From contig MU130211.1 of assembly GCA_015039465.1 (NCBI GenBank), positions 96,802-160,801 of the forward strand: 64,000 nt of DNA, read 5' to 3'. Positions 23,248 to 33,729 of the stretch are shown one piece after another. The notes under the pieces are model-generated. The model was not told the origin of the DNA. It did no database searches and was given only the letters and a program-made list of their open reading frames with translations. Every line of letters begins with the position of its first letter. Position 1 is the stretch's first letter. Both the position numbers and the translations under genes were made by a program. The DNA comes from Phlegmacium glaucopus (Eukaryota; Basidiomycota; Agaricomycetes; Agaricales; Cortinariaceae).

Positions 23248-23861
23248 TGTTTACAGTTCACAGAACTTGCTGCATCACCTAAAATTCAATCATACCTTAG
23301 ATGCCTTTAATGCAGTTTTTTTTTGTGAACATATGTTTTCTAATATTTTCGGTGGAAGACATGATTGTTTTATTAGTTTTCCATGATACAAACACTATGC
23401 CATACATCAGGAAAACTTAAACACCTAGTGTATCTTTGGTGTTTTTGTCTTTTTAAAATCTGTCTTTTATTGTCTTCATCTTTGCGAAATCCATCTTTGG
23501 CTTTGGAAGGCTATCTTTGGCTTTGATGGTTGGTCTCTGATATCTTTCACACCCCAAAGACTCTTATTTGTCTTTGGCATCCCCGTCAGAAGAAAAGGAC
23601 TGTCCAACTTGGATTTAGTTATTTATTATAAACCAAGATTATCCAAAATGCTATTTCATGTGCATGGTGGTCTATTATACTTGTTTACATAAAAAGAATG
23701 AGGGAGGGATGAGCTAGCCTGAAGAAAATAGTGAGTGTTGGTACATTTTCCACATTCCGCTACCCCCTTGGCAATTAGCCTTTAGGCATATTTTGTCTTC
23801 TCTTCTTCAAATTTTGGATACCCAGTACTATGTCGGAAAACTGAGAAATAAGCCGAGAAGC
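23248..23861. other. Upstream region of the 1163-residue gene
   Basis: No ORF or repeat was recognised. It marks the change from repeat-rich DNA to the gene island. A cluster of CTTTGG/CTTTGGCTTTG words lies at 23440-23580. Confidence 0.35.
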
Positions 23862-23868
23862 TATAAAA
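23862..23868 (+). promoter_or_regulatory. Possible TATA box
   Basis: TATAAAA lies about 120 bases before the first ATG at 23990, in a suitable place for a core promoter. This is position-based only. Confidence 0.35.
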
Positions 23869-23989
23869 CAGCACAGATCTTGAGTGTCCGTACAGGCTAT
23901 AGGCGTTAAGCGTACCGGCAATCACGAGTGTCTATATGTACATGCACCGGTTGCTATGACATTTGTGTTCTTGTTCATCGTCTTTATCT

Positions 23990-26900
23990 ATGAAAAGGCG
24001 ACCATCTCTCGCTTCACCGCTACCTCCAACACCCATCGTGCCATCGACACCGCTTCCGAGAGCCAATCCATCCGTAATACAATCTCACAGTCACTATCAA
24101 CTTCCAGCATATGAACGACCAAGTACTGCTTCTAGTGCTAATCCACCCAGTACACGTGCCTTCATGAAGCGATTAATGGCAAAACCTGCTCCACCTTTGT
24201 CTACTTCTCACATGAACAATCAAATTAACGACGAAACACGAAATACATGCTGTCAAGACCAAGACCTAGTACAGGAAATATGTCTACCACCATCCTCAGA
24301 TTCCCTACTATTCCCACCTCAATCACCTAACGAATTTTATAAATCAATACGTGCTCTCGACCTCGTGGGTCAAATCGACATCTCCATGTCCCCTATTCCT
24401 ACCACCACCCATTATCCAGACGTTCTGGAATGCCAAGAACCTCATCTAGATCCAGATCAAATACTCAACGATCTTCCTTCTACTCACAAAAAACAACGAA
24501 ACGTACTTCGTCGGAGACCAAGCGCTAATGTCAAGAACACTACTGCATCGCCGTCAAATACTACATCTCATCCTTCCTTTGGTACACCTTTCTCGCCTCA
24601 TTTTTTTGTACCTTTACTCATTCGTCCCATAGACACATCTCCCATTGGTCGACAGACCTCGATACATGGCCGTAGATCTATAGACGTGGTAAACCCAACC
24701 TCAACAACCACTTTGATTACCCTACATCCTCCACCCCTCCGCTTTCCCCGTCATAGTCAGACTAAATCTTCACCTTCCACACGTCCTTCAACACCCAATC
24801 CCCCAATACCCTTCATCCAACCAAACGAAATCCAATCTCCTAAAAAAAAAGAGTCACCTAACAACACAGCACCACCCAACGATCCAATTCCACCTATCAG
24901 CTCACACCCATACGGCGGAATCGAGGGATTAGGCGCAGCACCTTATTACACAGTTTTCGGCGATACCTCTGGTCGACTGGTAGCTCCTGGCGGTCCTGAG
25001 CATGCATTTTGGGACACCGCTGCAGGTGGTGTGGGCAATGGTCACTCGGTATCCAGAGACCAGGGCGAGGATGGCGGTGGTGGTGGTGCTACTGTCGGTG
25101 GTGGTTTAACCAAAGTCTTGACTCGAACCGTTTCTGGTAAACTGAAAAAACGCGACTCCAACCATCAAGTTCGATCCAACCCCAGTTACCAGGAGTTGAG
25201 CAGGTCATCAGTCGATAACGGTGGGGGTATAGTTGGAGATGATCGTCATAAGCTACCTGATTCACCTCCTGGTGGTAAGGGTGCTGGTGCTATCAGTGGA
25301 GGCAGCGGTGACAGTCCGAGCAGACGCTTTTGGAAGCTGGTGAAAAAAATCAGCGTCGGTGGTCTTCGTGAAAAATATCAAACAGATTCTGACGATCCTC
25401 CTCCTCCCGTTCCGCCTCTCCAAAATCAACATCGTACACTTCATAATTCACGCTCTAGTGATGCCTCGCTGACACAACCTAGAGGGGCCAGTGTTGCTAG
25501 TGGTGCATCTATTTCTAGGTCTTCCTCGTCGCCTATGCCGCCTTTGGGAAAGGTGTACAAGACACCACCTCTTCCTTCCACTCCTCCTTCAACTTCAGCT
25601 CACCAGCCTAAAACCCCTCATTCCGCACCTCATCCCTCTTCATCTCTACCCACTACTACTGGTCCGCGTCCGAGTACAACAACTTGCTCATCCTCACACT
25701 CCTCCGACGTAGCATCTTCTCGATTTTGCAATCCTACGCAATCAGCTCGTTCATCAACTTCTTCGCTTGGTGAGGAGGCGATACCACTTCCTCCATTACC
25801 TAAAACTTCGATTTCCGCTACTACCAATGGCAAAACGAGTGGAGCCAAGCGGAATGACGTTAGTGCCAGCCGTAAACTCCAACAACACATCATACCACCT
25901 AGTGAACTCATCCGAGATCATTCTACCTCTAATGTCCACACCACTTCCTCAACCGCCTCCAACACCAACATCCGTTCCCCAACAACCATGTCAATACCGA
26001 TCCCAATCCAGTCCCCATCATCTATGGAAGACGATTGGACAATTGTCAGATCTCCCTCTGTCGAATTGGAAGCTTTATTGTTACCTCCGCCTCCTAGACG
26101 ATTGGCGTTGGGATTGAAAAGTGTAGGTGTTGGTCACAAGGCGAGAGGTCAGAGCAAAATGGGTGTGATACCGGCGTCAGAGATGTTACAGATGGTCGAT
26201 AAGTCTCCTGAAATCGTAGACGATAGGAAGAATCAAGATGCTTCGTCAACACTTTCGGATAGAGGAAAGAAGGCGGAGGAGGAGAAACCTACCAGCACCA
26301 GCACCAGCACCAGCACCAGCACCAAACAAGAGCAAGAAAAAGACCTGTTGGAAAAGAAACAGTCCCATTCAGCCTCGAATGATGGTTTCGACCGACCTCC
26401 GTCACCTATCATACCTTCTTTCTCAACTTCATCGGCTATAAACTCATTCCCCGCCAGAAGGTCCTTGTCTACTAGTAATTGCAGGAGTTCTGAGGGTAGT
26501 GGTGTCTCTCCAATGACCGATAGGCTCATGCCTCCACCATCTCCCCGACCCCAAAGTCCTCAACGTCCCGAGTCACGCGCTGCGTTTGGACGTGTTCGAC
26601 AGCGTCTGTTTGGAACCAACGATGACGAAGAGGACGATGAATGCCTAAATCTACTTCCTTCCAGTCGGAAATCGGAAATTCAAATCGCTCATCTTAGAGC
26701 GCTCTATTCTCCCTACGAGAATCTCGGTCAGCAACAGCGACAGCAAGTACAACCTCGTAGACATCATCGTCATTCATCTGGCAACACCAACACATCCGCT
26801 ACCACTATTGCCAAATCCAGATTTACGCACGCTGCTGCTACTTCCTCTATATCCACACCCACGTCTCCTACCATCACATTCCATCCACATAGACGATCAA

Positions 26901-27481
26901 TCTCAGTTAATACCTCACAATCACCGGTCTTAAGTTCAGAGTTATTTGCATCTGCTAGTCCTCCTTCGTCTCTACCTTCGCCTCTATCTCCATCGCCTCC
27001 TGTCCCACGATCGCCGCAGCCTTTACCTTCCCCATCATTAACAGTGGTATCAGCACCCCGGGTGGCACCACTACCACTACCACTACCACCAGTCCCAGTC
27101 CCATCACCAACTCGGAATATGGGCCATCGTAACCGTTCATCTTCAAACATTCGTGCCGGGTTTTCGAGCAAAAAGTTGACAGAAGTTTTATTTCCTTCTT
27201 CTTCGCCGTCAGCGTCTCCTGCTTCTCGATCGCGTCGTCCGTCATCTGCGTCAGGTCATCGTACGATGGGTACTTTCATGAGTAGGAGCATCAGTATTGG
27301 TGCCGGCCACCAATCCAACGTTAACTCGAAGACTCCTTCCATCCCCCCCTCTCCACGCCCTCCTCTAACTGATCAAGAAAAGGCGGACAAATGGAACGAC
27401 TTGTTAGCTAGGAGCGCACGTGCGGGTGGTACGTTGCATCTAGCTGCTGGGACTCGGTTGCTAGGTTCCGACACTATATGA
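23990..27481 (+). CDS. Large Ser/Pro-rich basidiomycete protein, function unknown
   Basis: A single uninterrupted frame of 1163 residues runs from the ATG at 23990 (MKRRPSLASPLPPTP) to TGA at 27479. The frame is open 27 bases further upstream but without an ATG. Most of it is low-complexity Ser/Pro/Thr-rich sequence, predicted disordered. Short islands look conserved: HPYGGIEGLGAAPYYTVF at about residue 306, LTRTVSGKLKKR near 378, RRFWKLVKKISVGGLREKYQ near 446, MEDDWTIVRSPSVELEALLL near 680, and a C-terminal KADKWNDLLARSARAGGTLH. I recall the same island order in uncharacterised basidiomycete proteins. There is no enzyme motif, signal peptide or membrane segment. Codon use and composition differ clearly from the flanking repeats. 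It is convergent with the GATA gene. Confidence 0.9.
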   Translation: MKRRPSLASPLPPTPIVPSTPLPRANPSVIQSHSHYQLPAYERPSTASSANPPSTRAFMKRLMAKPAPPLSTSHMNNQINDETRNTCCQDQDLVQEICLPPSSDSLLFPPQSPNEFYKSIRALDLVGQIDISMSPIPTTTHYPDVLECQEPHLDPDQILNDLPSTHKKQRNVLRRRPSANVKNTTASPSNTTSHPSFGTPFSPHFFVPLLIRPIDTSPIGRQTSIHGRRSIDVVNPTSTTTLITLHPPPLRFPRHSQTKSSPSTRPSTPNPPIPFIQPNEIQSPKKKESPNNTAPPNDPIPPISSHPYGGIEGLGAAPYYTVFGDTSGRLVAPGGPEHAFWDTAAGGVGNGHSVSRDQGEDGGGGGATVGGGLTKVLTRTVSGKLKKRDSNHQVRSNPSYQELSRSSVDNGGGIVGDDRHKLPDSPPGGKGAGAISGGSGDSPSRRFWKLVKKISVGGLREKYQTDSDDPPPPVPPLQNQHRTLHNSRSSDASLTQPRGASVASGASISRSSSSPMPPLGKVYKTPPLPSTPPSTSAHQPKTPHSAPHPSSSLPTTTGPRPSTTTCSSSHSSDVASSRFCNPTQSARSSTSSLGEEAIPLPPLPKTSISATTNGKTSGAKRNDVSASRKLQQHIIPPSELIRDHSTSNVHTTSSTASNTNIRSPTTMSIPIPIQSPSSMEDDWTIVRSPSVELEALLLPPPPRRLALGLKSVGVGHKARGQSKMGVIPASEMLQMVDKSPEIVDDRKNQDASSTLSDRGKKAEEEKPTSTSTSTSTSTKQEQEKDLLEKKQSHSASNDGFDRPPSPIIPSFSTSSAINSFPARRSLSTSNCRSSEGSGVSPMTDRLMPPPSPRPQSPQRPESRAAFGRVRQRLFGTNDDEEDDECLNLLPSSRKSEIQIAHLRALYSPYENLGQQQRQQVQPRRHHRHSSGNTNTSATTIAKSRFTHAAATSSISTPTSPTITFHPHRRSISVNTSQSPVLSSELFASASPPSSLPSPLSPSPPVPRSPQPLPSPSLTVVSAPRVAPLPLPLPPVPVPSPTRNMGHRNRSSSNIRAGFSSKKLTEVLFPSSSPSASPASRSRRPSSASGHRTMGTFMSRSISIGAGHQSNVNSKTPSIPPSPRPPLTDQEKADKWNDLLARSARAGGTLHLAAGTRLLGSDTI
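26291..26328 (+). repeat. Coding microsatellite (Ser-Thr repeat)
   Basis: About six copies of the hexamer ACCAGC encode an alternating Thr-Ser run inside the 1163-residue protein (near residue 770). It stays in frame whatever the copy number. Confidence 0.8.
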
Positions 27482-30400
27482 AACGAGGGATAAGAACAGG
27501 GATGGATGGGATGGGATGGGATGGTGCCCCACTTTTAGGTTGGTAGGGAACGGTGTATCTACCACAAGCTGGAATCCGCTGCCCGTGGGCTAGCATGAGA
27601 TGAGATTTGCATTGGATTATATTGGGGGGGTGATGGATATTGCTCCGTGCGTAGATTTCCCTTCTTCGCTTCCTCACTTTCTCCTTTTCTCTTTGCTATT
27701 GTTCTTCTTTCCCTCCCTTTCTTCTTTAATTAAGATGTTTTTTAATGTCTCTTTTGTTTCACATAGTGGTTTCGGCCTACGCCGTCAGTTATCTCCTACA
27801 CGTCACCACCACTACTACCGCCACCCCCGACACATCTCTCTCTCCGATCTGTACATGGACGTTCATAAATCCATTTTCGTTTGGTCTCTGATGTTCGTTC
27901 ATTTCCTCTAATACATCGAGATGTGACCCTTGACTGATTGAACTTCTTTCCTTGTGTTATCTAGTGCTTTTTCGGCCCACTCACCGACTTGAATCTATAC
28001 AGTCATTTACCTATCTTTGATGATCCATCACATCTCTCAATTGACGAATAACGAAAAATGACGGCACTCCTCACCCTGTCCACTTTTATCCTATCCTGCA
28101 ATTCTCTAATCCCCCGCTCCATTTCACGTACCAGAAAACGTCGACCCATGTTCTGTACTTTTTTTCCCCCCCAATTCCAACGTTATCACGATTGCATATG
28201 ATTGAATTTCCTCACTAGCTAGCTACAAGAGGGATTCAGATTACTTTTTTCACGACCCTTTATGTATACAATACCTACTTTCCTACTTATTTTACATTCC
28301 ACCCTTTCTGTTATTTTTTAAAAAACCATTGTATATGGTCCTTTCTCTCCCCTCTCTTTAATGATATATCATTTGGATTGGATTTAAAATCGATCTCTAT
28401 TAATTGCTGCGTACTGATTACGACTTTGTGGTGTACTATATCGCCGACTGCAAACTCAATTCAAACGTTTGCTATGATAACCCTGACGATGTCCCAACTC
28501 CGTAGCTCTATAATTGACCACTCCAATTATAGAACAAAATATAACTACTCGTTGTAGGTCTTTACCGTTATAATAAGAAGTATAGGGTATTGCCAGTGAC
28601 CGCAGTACTGAGGGAATACTATACGAAATATATGTATGGTAAAAAATCCTCTCCATACTCGGAGAGTAACGGTCATAGATAAAGTCATACCGGGTGATCA
28701 GGAGGTGAAAAATAGACATGAGGAATAGGAGTGATAAGAATGATAACACATAATCGATATGACATACAACACCAGGTCAACTTTCTATGACAGTAGTAAT
28801 ACAGGCAAAATGCAGGTGGGTTTGGATACGAAGCGGAGCCGGCACCATTTCAAATGATCCGTAATTTGTTTCTCCGACTGAGGTCGACATCGTCAATGGT
28901 TCCAACCCCGCGACTCAGACCTGAACCTCGCCACATCATCGTACGAGTATCGCTCACTGCTCACTGAAAATTTCCTTCTAATGATGCTTCATAGTAAAGC
29001 TTGGTTACTCCTGTCTTGCTTGCTGCATTACTAGCCCGTTCGAATAACCTACCTGCAACTGGGAATATCTGCGGTTCTGTGGTTCCCCGGAAATTATCAC
29101 GTTACCGTGGCCCACAATGCTATTCGTGAGGGTCCGCCTACCCCAAGCTTCGAGTTGTCTACCCTCTCTGCAATATCTGATATACGTTTTACATAATTGA
29201 CGATTCCATCGCTACCATCGCTGCCATTTATACATGACAGCCTCGTGGTATTGATAGCTGCATTCGTCTACGTGAGCAAGGACCTTACTCAAGCAGTCCC
29301 AGCTATTTACAGCCTGGGGTGCGATCATGCCAAATTCTTTTTCTTAATTGGGGCAACTTTTTTACGACAGCCTTCAGGTCTCAGCGCTCTCAGCTTTTTT
29401 TGTGCGCTAATTCTCACTGCGCATCGCCATTCTTTCGAATTCTGTGTCATTCTTCCCGACGATCTAGCTCAGTAATAATTTATCCGGTTGGCTTGATAGA
29501 TTCTACTCCACCCCCGTCTTAACAAATATAGTTCTTCTCACTAGATCACATAATTCGACGGTGACGCTTCCAATAAACCTTGCTGGATATAATCCCTCTC
29601 CTTTTCAGACTGCCGTCCCTTTTTATGCCATAAACCCTCCTCTCTTTCTGGCAGAATGGTCTCATAAGTGACTTATCTCAAGTTTGCTACGGATGACAAT
29701 AGATTTTTTCTAAAAAAGTCAATCAACGATTGGAAAATGTGATTGTTCCTTGGAACATGATATATCGAGCACCTTCCTCGAGGGGTTACTTCTTACATGA
29801 CTCGATACAGTGCTCTGGACTCCGAACCCAGGCGAGTTCGAATATCGCTTTCATTGAGCTGCGTCGTTCCCAAGACTGGGCTATGCCCACACTATAACCA
29901 ACCGTGTCAACCACGACGTTATACCACATTCCGCCGGTCGATCTGCACCGGAGAAATCGCCTCCGTGGGATTACCTTGGTACGTATTATTCTTTCATTTT
30001 GAACCTTGAAACCTATGTTTGGTAAAACGTTCTAGGTATTAGGTGAGATGCCCTCAATCGACGCGTGGTAAGCCTGTCGGAAAATCCCTAATATCCCACA
30101 AGTCATGTCAAGTGCGCTTTTCCAGACCCAAAGTCTCATGTGTGATTCTCTGGCGTTCTTGACAAGTTCCGACCCTCCTCCCCATGGAAGGGAGATGCCA
30201 ACCAAATGCTCCTTGTTACCCGGGCTTGTTAATTCATCTTCAAAATTCTTTTCTGTGACGGAGACTAATCTTGGATCTTGGAGAAACTAGCGCAGTCTGC
30301 TCAAGGCAACAACTTTTGGTTAGTCACATTCGTCACATACGTGGAGTAAAAATTCTCATGAACGGATGGATCCCTAGAACCTTGCTTCACTGAACCAGAC

Positions 30401-33400
30401 TGCGAACCGCCCCGCATATTTTCGAACTGTCTAGGGTTATAACTATTCCTCTAGTTGTGCCAGGCACTTTATCCCCGAGCACGAACACTTCCAAGACTTC
30501 GAAGGCTCGAAGGTTGTCCTGTACGAACTACTGCCTCCCCGTTTGATCGAGTGTTTACTTGCAAAAGAAAACATCTCATGATATCGATGATGACTGATCC
30601 GTCTTATCTAGCCATTCCCTTTTATTCAAGGTATTTTTACTTTTGAGAACCTCTATTAATAGGAACGTGTTACCCTATCATCATTATAATCAGATGCGCC
30701 AACATCGCTTTGTGATGGAGTTTACTGATTCACGTTCAGGCATCGACGTCTACTCCAAGAGTTCGTAATTCATACGTACATAATACAGATAAGAGAAGTC
30801 GAGTAGAAGCTTCAGTTCGCCACACATCAGCACCAATTTTCTCTTTGTGGCAAGAAATTCTCATCTAGTGTCTATCCGAAGCGTGCACGGTTGAAGCATA
30901 CTGATTAGGTAGCTGTTTTTCATCCACGTACCTTCTACAACGTAGTCGCGCGTACTAGGTATGGTGGTTATACGTCTGCATGACTCATGGTCTATCACAA
31001 TATACACAACCCGCATTTTACTATTAATTTATCGACAAAATTTTCGCAAGTCTGACTCGGAGTTTCGACGTCATATGCGACACGATGTTGGCACGATGGG
31101 TTAATTTTTCCGGTGGAATTTACTTAGATGTAAATAGACTATGCTACTGAGAATAAAGATTCATTTTCTCTCCGTGACGCGTCTTTTGAATATATCACCG
31201 CGAGTATGCCGGACGGTTACTCCAACTTATCAGAATATGCTTACGTGTGAACGTGAAAGGTAGCAGATCACGATGCATCCGTTGATAGAAGCTTCGAGCC
31301 AATAAATGTACAACTGTACCTGTGCCCCAGCAGTGAACGTGTAATACTAATACTCTCGCGATAATGGCGGAGCTATTTAAAAAACTACTCTGTCAACATG
31401 GCCCGCAAAAGTCACACAACGATTTTACCCTTTATTCTAACGTATTTTGAATACCTATCTCTAGTTATATCTGCATGGCTTAACATCGCCATGAGAGAGC
31501 GTCTGCTTACGGTGAGATCCTGATGTCGAAATCTAAATTTATGATTTGATGATATCTGATCCTGTGATGTTATCAATTCCATCAAGCTCTTGTCTGCCAC
31601 TTGCCGATCTGTAAACATGAGATCAAAGACGGCTGTGCGGCTGCCACGGTCTGCTCCAAGGTTTGAAGTAGTCCAAGTTGAGTAGTTTCTTCAAAATCTC
31701 TTCACAAAAGTTTAACTTGAAACTTCCGAAGGGAAGTCCATTGTCATGATGTTAACTAAACATGCGCCGAATGACCGGGTAGATTATTAATCGGTCATTG
31801 GCGCTTGCATGGCAAAAATTGCGCTAACCGAATGTGACGGGGTCATTGTATTCAAGGCGAGAAAAACGAAATCCCCTTCAGGTAGTTATTAAATAGGGGG
31901 GCTCCTCATTCGATTCTCGAATGAAATGTTTGTTGAGACGTTTATTGTACCTTGAATATATGTCGACCTTGATTGTATGAAATATAGGCAAAGACGAGGG
32001 TTTTGACCGTTAAAGTCCATGACAACTATAATCGGACCGCTACCGAAAAGGTACGCATGGAAACTGAATTAGAGGAAACTATCCAGGGTCCATTAGTCCC
32101 CAGGTCCATCACCAGTTGTCCATCACCAGACTGATCACCCCTCCGTCGCTTGCCGTCGCTGAGCTGCGAAGAATATGTATGTACACAGAAATATTATGGT
32201 CGCTTTTCTTGAAAAAATAAGAGAGACATCGGGGTCCAGACACCAAACGCCAATCCAATATCCCATTTGAAAAGGACACACGTTGCAGGTCGTACGGCAA
32301 AGTCCTTAGAAAAGGGTCTAATCCAAAATTTAACGAACCCCATATATGCGGATCAAATGGATCAATTGACAGATGGAAAAAGCATTTATGTTGATCGAAG
32401 ACATTAGGTTTACTATATGGATCAAAATCCAGGATCACGTTCATCAAAATTGATCAAATGCATCAAATTGCAACATCAGACGAGGGGCGTTCGGCCAACA
32501 ATCCAAGCTCAAAACCCAACCGAAACGAACTGACAAACTCAAGGGGTGATCAGAACATAACCCCAAATATTCCAAATAACAAACGCACCGTTCATGGAAG
32601 CGTTACTCGTTTGGGTTAAGAGCGCAACCATGATCACGCCATCATGATCACGAATCAATTGAACTTTCCTTTACTGGTTATCTCCAACTGGGTATAGCGT
32701 TGAAGAACCTTCCGTTTTAACTTTTGTACCCCCATAGCTCGCCACTCGGTCCGGCCCTTGTCTGCTCATGCGAAGAAGAAGAAATCTGGGTGAAATGTGG
32801 ATTGGTTTTAAACCGAACTAGCTCTGAATCGTCTTCAAACTTTTAGAAGAAATGTTGAATAATTGATCGATCATTGATGGTCGCGGGAGATGATTCTGGC
32901 ATGCATTCCAGATAAGGAAAACAATCGTTCCAAGATGTAACAGGAGACGAAGTAGAACAAAATTAAATATTACATTATAACTTAATACCTGGATATCGAT
33001 GTCAGTTTTGGATTTTTAGTCCCAAGACAGGAGTCCAGCCATCTAATATACCTTCCTTCATATGCATAAACTTAAACGGAAGCATCAAATAGTAAACTCT
33101 TTATATAGATAGCTATAAGAGACGGAGAGAGAAAAAAAAGGCTGCATCAAAAAATGATTGCCTAGGGATAGAATAGAGAGGGGTAGGAGAGGTTAAGTTA
33201 GGTAGATACTGGTTCACGAAAGCTTTTTTTTTCTACTGCTGAATGAGTGCCACAAGGTGAAGGGGAGGGAAGTCGGTGATGAAAATGGAAAAAGAGAAAA
33301 AAAACAGGCAAGTCACAGAAGAACAAGAAAGGAAGGGTGGAGAGTAAGAAGGGGAACTTCGAAGCGAAACCACGTAATAAAGGAGTAAAGAGTAAAAGAG

Positions 33401-33729
33401 TAAGAGAGTTAAAAAGAGGACTATGAAAGCGATACATAATAAGGTAACTTCAAACGTGTTCTGGCAAGTGGCTGTTGGTCTGATGCAACAAGGCTCAGCA
33501 AAACGAGAGAAAGATAGACTATCACAGAAGCAGAGTGAAGGAAAAAGACAACGCAAAATAAGAGAAGGAATTATTCGTGTGCATACTTCATTGTTCGAGT
33601 CCGAATATCATTTGTCGACGAGCATAATCTCTACTGCTCCATTTTACCCCGCGGAACCGAGTGTAACCGAGGTAAAGTTTGTTCGGACCAGAGATAAGGA
33701 ACAGCATGGAAGGAAAGACGCCTATCGAT
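27482..33729. other. 6.2 kb between convergent genes, no gene recognised
   Basis: The first 450 bases should contain the 3' untranslated region of the upstream gene; a run of pyrimidine-rich sequence lies at 27655-27740. Beyond it, base composition is even, no ORF exceeds about 115 codons, and no TIR, LTR, duplicated block or tRNA was recognised. A cluster of GATCA words lies at 32300-32880. The last 500 bases (33200-33729) should contain the GATA gene's 3' end and are A/G-rich on the plus strand. Confidence 0.5.

Noticed and set aside
26770..27245. Minus-strand frames of 133 and 96 codons
   Set aside because: Antisense shadows of the 1163-residue gene, Gly/Asp/Val-rich because the sense strand is Ser/Pro-rich.
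29797..30009. GAGTTCGAATATC resembling a tRNA T-arm
   Set aside because: No matching D-arm, anticodon stem or acceptor pairing upstream.
32109..32447. Minus-strand frame of 112 codons
   Set aside because: No family resemblance, no splice context, and the sequence is dominated by GATCAAAT words; likely chance.
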